Below are positions 6,454-9,770 of a stretch of 9,770 nt of DNA, piece after piece. This stretch comes from Bacillota bacterium (lineage in GTDB: Bacteria > Bacillota > Clostridia > Peptostreptococcales > Anaerovoracaceae). The stretch is taken from assembly GCA_016280485.1 (NCBI GenBank), contig JAEEGU010000172.1, forward strand, positions 1-9,770, written 5' to 3'. The translations under genes were made by a program, and so were the position numbers. The notes under the pieces were generated by a model that ran no database searches, had not been told where the DNA came from, and saw only the letters and a program-made list of their open reading frames with translations. Numbering within the stretch: position 1 is the stretch's first letter; every line of letters starts with the position of its first letter.

Positions 6454-7641
6454 ATGGAAGAAAAGAAGATTACCAGCGAGACAACTGAAAAAGAGCAGGA
6501 GAATATAGAAATCTCGGAGGATCGGCCGGAGGTTGAGGGAATACTCGAGATCGCCGAGGGCGGCTTTGGGTTCCTGCGCTTTTCGAATTTCTTAACCTCT
6601 GAAAAGGACATATATGTGTCGCCGACGCAGATTCGCCGCTTTAACCTTAAAACAGGCGACAAGATTCGCGGCATTTCGCGGAAACCGCACGAGGGAGAGC
6701 GCTTCGGCGCGCTTCTTTACGTGATTAGCGTAAACGGCGACGAGCCCGGGGTTGCAATTAGGCGTCCCGATTTCGATTCGCTTACACCTATCTTCCCGTA
6801 TGAGCGTCTGTCGCTCGAGGGCAGGGGGAGCGAAATCAGCATGAGACTTATCGACCTTATCGCGCCGATCGGAAAGGGTCAGCGCGGGCTCATCGTGGCG
6901 CCGCCAAAGGCAGGCAAAACGGTGCTCTTAAAGAAGGTCGCAAACGTGATAGAGGACAAGTATCCGGAGGTCGAGCTCATCGTGCTTCTCGTGGACGAGA
7001 GGCCTGAAGAGGTCACGGACATGAAGAGGTCGCTTAAGAGCGGCGAGGTCATCTACTCGACGTTCGACGAGCTGCCGCAACATCACGCAAAGGTGGCGGA
7101 AATGGTGCTTGCGCGGGCCCAGAGGCTGGTGGAGCACGGAAAGGATGTCGTAATCCTTCTCGACTCGATAACCCGCCTGGCGCGGGCCTACAACCTGACC
7201 GTCCCGGCGTCCGGCAGGACCCTTTCGGGCGGACTCGATCCGGCGGCGCTTTACAAGCCGAAGAAGTTTTTCGGTGCGGCGCGCAAGCTCGAGGAGGGCG
7301 GAAGCATCACGATTCTGGCTACGGCGCTTGTCGAGACGGGCAGCCGCATGGACGACGTGATTTTCGAGGAGTTCAAGGGCACGGGCAATATGGAGCTGCA
7401 CCTTGACAGAAAGCTTTCCGAAAAGAGGATATTCCCGGCGCTTGACCTTAATAAATCGGGAACCCGCAGGGAGGATCTCCTTTTGGGGCAGGATGAGCTT
7501 GAGGCTGTAATGATGATGAGAAAGGCGCTTGCAAACCGCGGCGTTCAGGAGGCTACGGAGCTTATTATAGATAATCTGGTGGGAACGAAGAACAATAAAG
7601 AGTTCATTGAGATTATCAAGATTGTGACAAAAGACATGTAG
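6454..7641 (+). CDS. rho: transcription termination factor Rho, compact form
   Basis: RNA-dependent hexameric ATPase that ends transcription of untranslated RNA. 395 residues, shorter than the E. coli protein (419) and most clostridial forms. The RNA-binding cold-shock fold is present, with GFGFLR at 37-42 and DIYVSPTQIRRFNL at 52-65. The ATPase core has Walker A PPKAGKT (150-156), DERPEEV (181-187), Walker B VVILLDSITRLARAYN (232-247), PASGRTLSGG, FFGAARKLEEGGSITI and the RNA-contacting R-loop KGTGNMELHLDRK (308-320). Ahead of the cold-shock fold there are only about 28 Glu-rich residues, so the usual N-terminal three-helix subdomain is missing. The SLH stop is 13 bases upstream and those bases hold no Shine-Dalgarno sequence, so translation may depend on coupling or use an atypical start. 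The stop is 11 bases before the DUF1385 gene. Confidence 0.97.
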   Translation: MEEKKITSETTEKEQENIEISEDRPEVEGILEIAEGGFGFLRFSNFLTSEKDIYVSPTQIRRFNLKTGDKIRGISRKPHEGERFGALLYVISVNGDEPGVAIRRPDFDSLTPIFPYERLSLEGRGSEISMRLIDLIAPIGKGQRGLIVAPPKAGKTVLLKKVANVIEDKYPEVELIVLLVDERPEEVTDMKRSLKSGEVIYSTFDELPQHHAKVAEMVLARAQRLVEHGKDVVILLDSITRLARAYNLTVPASGRTLSGGLDPAALYKPKKFFGAARKLEEGGSITILATALVETGSRMDDVIFEEFKGTGNMELHLDRKLSEKRIFPALDLNKSGTRREDLLLGQDELEAVMMMRKALANRGVQEATELIIDNLVGTKNNKEFIEIIKIVTKDM

Positions 7642-7652
7642 TTGGTGACAAA

Positions 7653-8786
7653 ATGGATTTAAGCAGAATCTTTATGAAGAATGCCACTCCGACCAAGATC
7701 GGCGGGCAGGCTATCATGGAGGGGATTATGATGCGCGGCGAGAAAAAGACGGCTGTGTGCATTCGCATGCCGGACCACGCGCTTCATCTTCGGGTACAAA
7801 ATAATAAGGAAAAGAGCAAATGGATGGATGTGCCGATTGTGCGCGGGTGCGTGAGCTTTTTCGCATCGCTTGTGCAGGGCACAAAGGTGCTGATGTATTC
7901 GGCGGATGTGCTGGAGGCCTTTGAGGCGCCTGCGGGCGAGGCCGGCAATGGTGGTGATGCTGTCGGTGCCGCTGACGTTGTTGGTGATGCTGCTGAGGCT
8001 GGCGAGAATGGTGCCGGCAGGGATAAGAAAAAGTCGTGGTTAGATAAGACTTTTGGCGATGGGACATCGTGGAACCTCATGATGTACTCGTCGGTGCTGG
8101 TGGCTCTGGCGTTTACGATTGCGGTTTTCATAATACTGCCGACTGCGATTGTGAAGCTCTGCGAGGGGGTCACGGAATCGGCATTTCTACTTAATCTTAT
8201 TGAGGGATTCATCCGAATCGGGCTGTTCATCGGGTATGTGGCGCTGATTCGGCTGATGCATGATATAAAGCGCGTGTTCCAGTTCCACGGGGCGGAGCAC
8301 AAGACAATTCACTGCTACGAAAATCATCTGGAGCTTACGCCGGAGAATGCGGACGGGTTTTACACGCTGCATCCGCGCTGCGGAACGAGCTTTCTGATGT
8401 TTGTAATGGTGCTGACAGTGCTGTTTTATGCCTGCCTTGGCTGGCCTTCGCTTTTCTGGCGAATCGTGTCGAGGCTGCTTTTGCTCCCGGTAATTGCGGG
8501 CGGCTCTTATGAGCTTCTACGCTGGGCGGGGCGGTCGGATTCACCGATTGTCAAGTTCATTTCGCTGCCGGGAATATATCTTCAGAAGCTCACGACCTGC
8601 GAGCCGGATTACGAGCATCTGGAGGTTGCGATTGCCGCAATGCACGCGGCTGAAGGGGAAGTGCTCCCGGAGGAGTACGAAGGACCGTGCGATTTGATGG
8701 GGCAGCCTTGCGATCACGACGAGGCTTTGCGGTCTGCGCTTACGGGATATTTTGGGAAGACTGAAGAAGCCAAACTTGAGAGATAG
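7653..8786 (+). CDS. DUF1385 family membrane protein (YqhQ-like)
   Basis: 377 residues, member of the uncharacterised DUF1385 family, which includes B. subtilis YqhQ and commonly lies next to prmC in Clostridia. The N-terminal signature is KIGGQAIMEGIMMRGEKKTAV (15-35). Hydrophobic segments lie at about 144-168, 177-202, 246-265 and 270-285. Between them sits the strongly conserved FHGAEHKTIHCYE (211-223) and LHPRCGTSF (239-247); the His, Glu and Cys residues suggest a metal or catalytic site, but no function is established. Residues 92-124 form a low-complexity Gly/Ala/Asp/Glu insert holding an in-frame 30-base duplication. Start 7653 has only a weak GGTGA upstream; ATG 7674 is an alternative that keeps the whole domain. 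The C-terminus after 335 is acidic and poorly conserved. Confidence 0.92.
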   Translation: MDLSRIFMKNATPTKIGGQAIMEGIMMRGEKKTAVCIRMPDHALHLRVQNNKEKSKWMDVPIVRGCVSFFASLVQGTKVLMYSADVLEAFEAPAGEAGNGGDAVGAADVVGDAAEAGENGAGRDKKKSWLDKTFGDGTSWNLMMYSSVLVALAFTIAVFIILPTAIVKLCEGVTESAFLLNLIEGFIRIGLFIGYVALIRLMHDIKRVFQFHGAEHKTIHCYENHLELTPENADGFYTLHPRCGTSFLMFVMVLTVLFYACLGWPSLFWRIVSRLLLLPVIAGGSYELLRWAGRSDSPIVKFISLPGIYLQKLTTCEPDYEHLEVAIAAMHAAEGEVLPEEYEGPCDLMGQPCDHDEALRSALTGYFGKTEEAKLER

Positions 8787-8837
8787 GGAGATTCGGGGCC
8801 CGGGGGGAGAAAAAGACCGGAGAGGACGTTATTTTCT

Positions 8838-9695
8838 ATGAGTATGATTATTAGGGACATCCTTAAGATGGGCGAGAATATGCTGACTAAGGCAGGTGTC
8901 CCGGACCCGCGCGTTGACGCGGAAGCGCTGTTCTGCTACGCGCTCCACATGACCAAGGAAGAGCTCTTTATGAGCTGGCCGGAGGTGCTGCAGGACGAGC
9001 AGTGCGAGCACTACTTAAACGTGCTCGAGGTGCGTGCAGGCGGCATGCCGGCGCAGTATATTACCGGGGAGACCGAGTTTATGGGTCTCCCGTTTGAGGT
9101 GAACGAAAGCGTGCTGATTCCGCGCCAGGATACTGAAATCCTGGTCGAGACGGCGCTTGAAATTATAAAGGAAAGCGGCAACAAAAAGCCGAAAATCCTG
9201 GATCTTTGCACGGGCAGCGGCGCCATCGCCGTTGCGATGGCGCTTAGGTGCGGCGGAGCCGCAGTTGCGGCCTGCGATGTTTCAGAGGCCGCTGTGGAGG
9301 TTGCGAAGCGGAACGCCGCGAGGAACAAGGTAAAGGTAGCCTTCAGCGTCGGCGACCTTTTCGACCCTTACAAGGGGCGTTTCGGGAATAAGAAATTCGA
9401 TTTTATCCTAAGTAATCCTCCGTACATTCCAACGGATGTAATCCCGACCCTGCAAAGGGAGGTAAAGGATCACGAGCCTATGCTGGCACTCGATGGAGGA
9501 CCTACAGGCCTTGACTTTTACAGAATTATACTGGCGGGCGCGCCCGCCTTTCTCCGCGAGGGTGGCCGTCTCATCCTGGAAATCGGCCACGATCAAGCGG
9601 ACGCGGTTCGCGAGCTGGCTCGCGATGCGGATTTCGCCGACTGCGAAATCCGACGTGACCTCGCCGGTCACGACCGTATTGCGGTAGTGTATTAA
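8838..9695 (+). CDS. prmC: peptide chain release factor N5-glutamine methyltransferase
   Basis: Methylates the Gln of the GGQ motif in release factors 1 and 2 using S-adenosylmethionine, which raises termination efficiency. 285 residues, usual length. The N-terminal helical domain that holds the release factor spans about 1-75, followed by PAQYITGETEFMGLPFEVNESVLIPRQDTE (71-100), a hallmark of the family. The methyltransferase fold has motif I DLCTGSGAIAVAMA (122-135), the acidic D147 of the next strand, and the catalytic NPPY at 193-196 (LSNPPYIP). It ends LAGHDRIAVVY. GGAGAGG at 8819-8825 lies 12 bases before the ATG, a long spacing; ATG 8844 would be further away. The 3' end of the gene is filled with perfect inverted repeats (separate entry). 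prfA, the usual next gene, does not begin in the 75 bases that follow. Confidence 0.96.
   Translation: MSMIIRDILKMGENMLTKAGVPDPRVDAEALFCYALHMTKEELFMSWPEVLQDEQCEHYLNVLEVRAGGMPAQYITGETEFMGLPFEVNESVLIPRQDTEILVETALEIIKESGNKKPKILDLCTGSGAIAVAMALRCGGAAVAACDVSEAAVEVAKRNAARNKVKVAFSVGDLFDPYKGRFGNKKFDFILSNPPYIPTDVIPTLQREVKDHEPMLALDGGPTGLDFYRIILAGAPAFLREGGRLILEIGHDQADAVRELARDADFADCEIRRDLAGHDRIAVVY
9533..9672. repeat. series of five perfect inverted repeats inside the 3' end of prmC
   Basis: In order: a 16-bp palindrome GGCGGGCGCGCCCGCC (9533-9548); GTGGCCG (9562-9568) with CGGCCAC (9584-9590); TCGCGAGC (9608-9615) with GCTCGCGA (9618-9625); a 10-bp stem CGGATTTCGC (9628-9637) with GCGAAATCCG (9643-9652); and CGTGACC (9654-9660) with GGTCACG (9666-9672). 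The last three are nearly back to back. All lie in coding sequence that still matches the PrmC C-terminus. No T run follows, so this is not an ordinary terminator. A role in mRNA structure is inference. Confidence 0.6.
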
Positions 9696-9715
9696 AACCT
9701 TATACTTGGTGAAAT

Positions 9716-9770
9716 GCTGCCTCCCCGAGCGATGAAGCCTTCCCCTCGAGGGGAAGGTGGCCGAAGGCCG
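9716..9770. repeat. palindromic repeat element, left end (continues beyond window)
   Basis: A 20-bp perfect palindrome at 9738-9757 (CCTTCCCCTC and its complement) is followed by GGCC-GAA-GGCC (9759-9769), a second short hairpin. Sequences built on CTTCCCCTCGAGGGGAAGG followed by GTGGC and a further hairpin occur as dispersed repeats in clostridial genomes; this is from memory and not searched here. No other copy is in the window. The 20 bases between the prmC stop and the element hold nothing recognisable. The left boundary is approximate. Confidence 0.6.

Noticed and set aside
6928..7401. 157-codon open frame on the minus strand opposite rho
   Set aside because: Rho is unambiguous on the plus strand; the antisense frame is a by-product of GC-rich codons and shows no family motif.
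8787..8837. G-rich stretch GGGGCCCGGGGGG between the DUF1385 gene and prmC as a G-quadruplex or terminator
   Set aside because: It lacks four separated G runs and has no T run; it mostly precedes the prmC ribosome binding site.

Overview
The window looks like chromosomal DNA of an anaerobic Firmicute (class Clostridia), probably a butyrate-type fermenter. The evidence is a clostridial-type 3-hydroxybutyryl-CoA dehydrogenase, a DegV protein, LytR-CpsA-Psr and SLH surface proteins, and the rho / DUF1385 / prmC gene order typical of Clostridia. Mixed to GC-rich codon use points to a mid-GC lineage. A family-level placement cannot be made from this sequence alone.

Layout. (1) 2-1853: the 3' part of galE (UDP-glucose 4-epimerase), followed after 2 bases by a lipoprotein gene of unknown function and an intrinsic terminator. 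(2) 1863-2946: a monocistronic hbd gene with a strong extended -10 promoter. A Rex-type operator overlaps the expected transcription start, and a long symmetrical terminator closes the unit. (3) 2990-3883, minus strand: degV, convergent with hbd and probably sharing its terminator, divergent from the next unit. (4) 4013-9695, plus strand: a probable five-gene run of LCP glycopolymer transferase, SLH-domain exported protein, rho, DUF1385 membrane protein and prmC, with gaps of 50, 13, 11 and 51 bases and no intrinsic terminator inside. (5) 9716-9770: the start of a palindromic repeat that continues past the window edge, at the place where prfA would normally follow prmC.

How the genes fit together. 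LCP and SLH proteins are a natural pair, since LCP enzymes attach secondary wall polymers to peptidoglycan and SLH domains bind such polymers. Rho (transcription termination) and PrmC (release-factor methylation) are housekeeping termination functions. hbd belongs to the reductive branch of butyrate synthesis and appears to be controlled by NADH/NAD+ through Rex.

The points most worth a second look are the Rex-like operator on hbd, an arginine-rich cofactor loop in Hbd suggesting NADPH use, a compact Rho without the usual N-terminal helical subdomain and without a visible ribosome binding site, a run of perfect hairpins inside the 3' end of prmC, and the palindromic repeat at the right edge. 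I see no CRISPR array, insertion sequence, RNA gene, phage gene or defence system. Nothing here amounts to a wholly new biological system.
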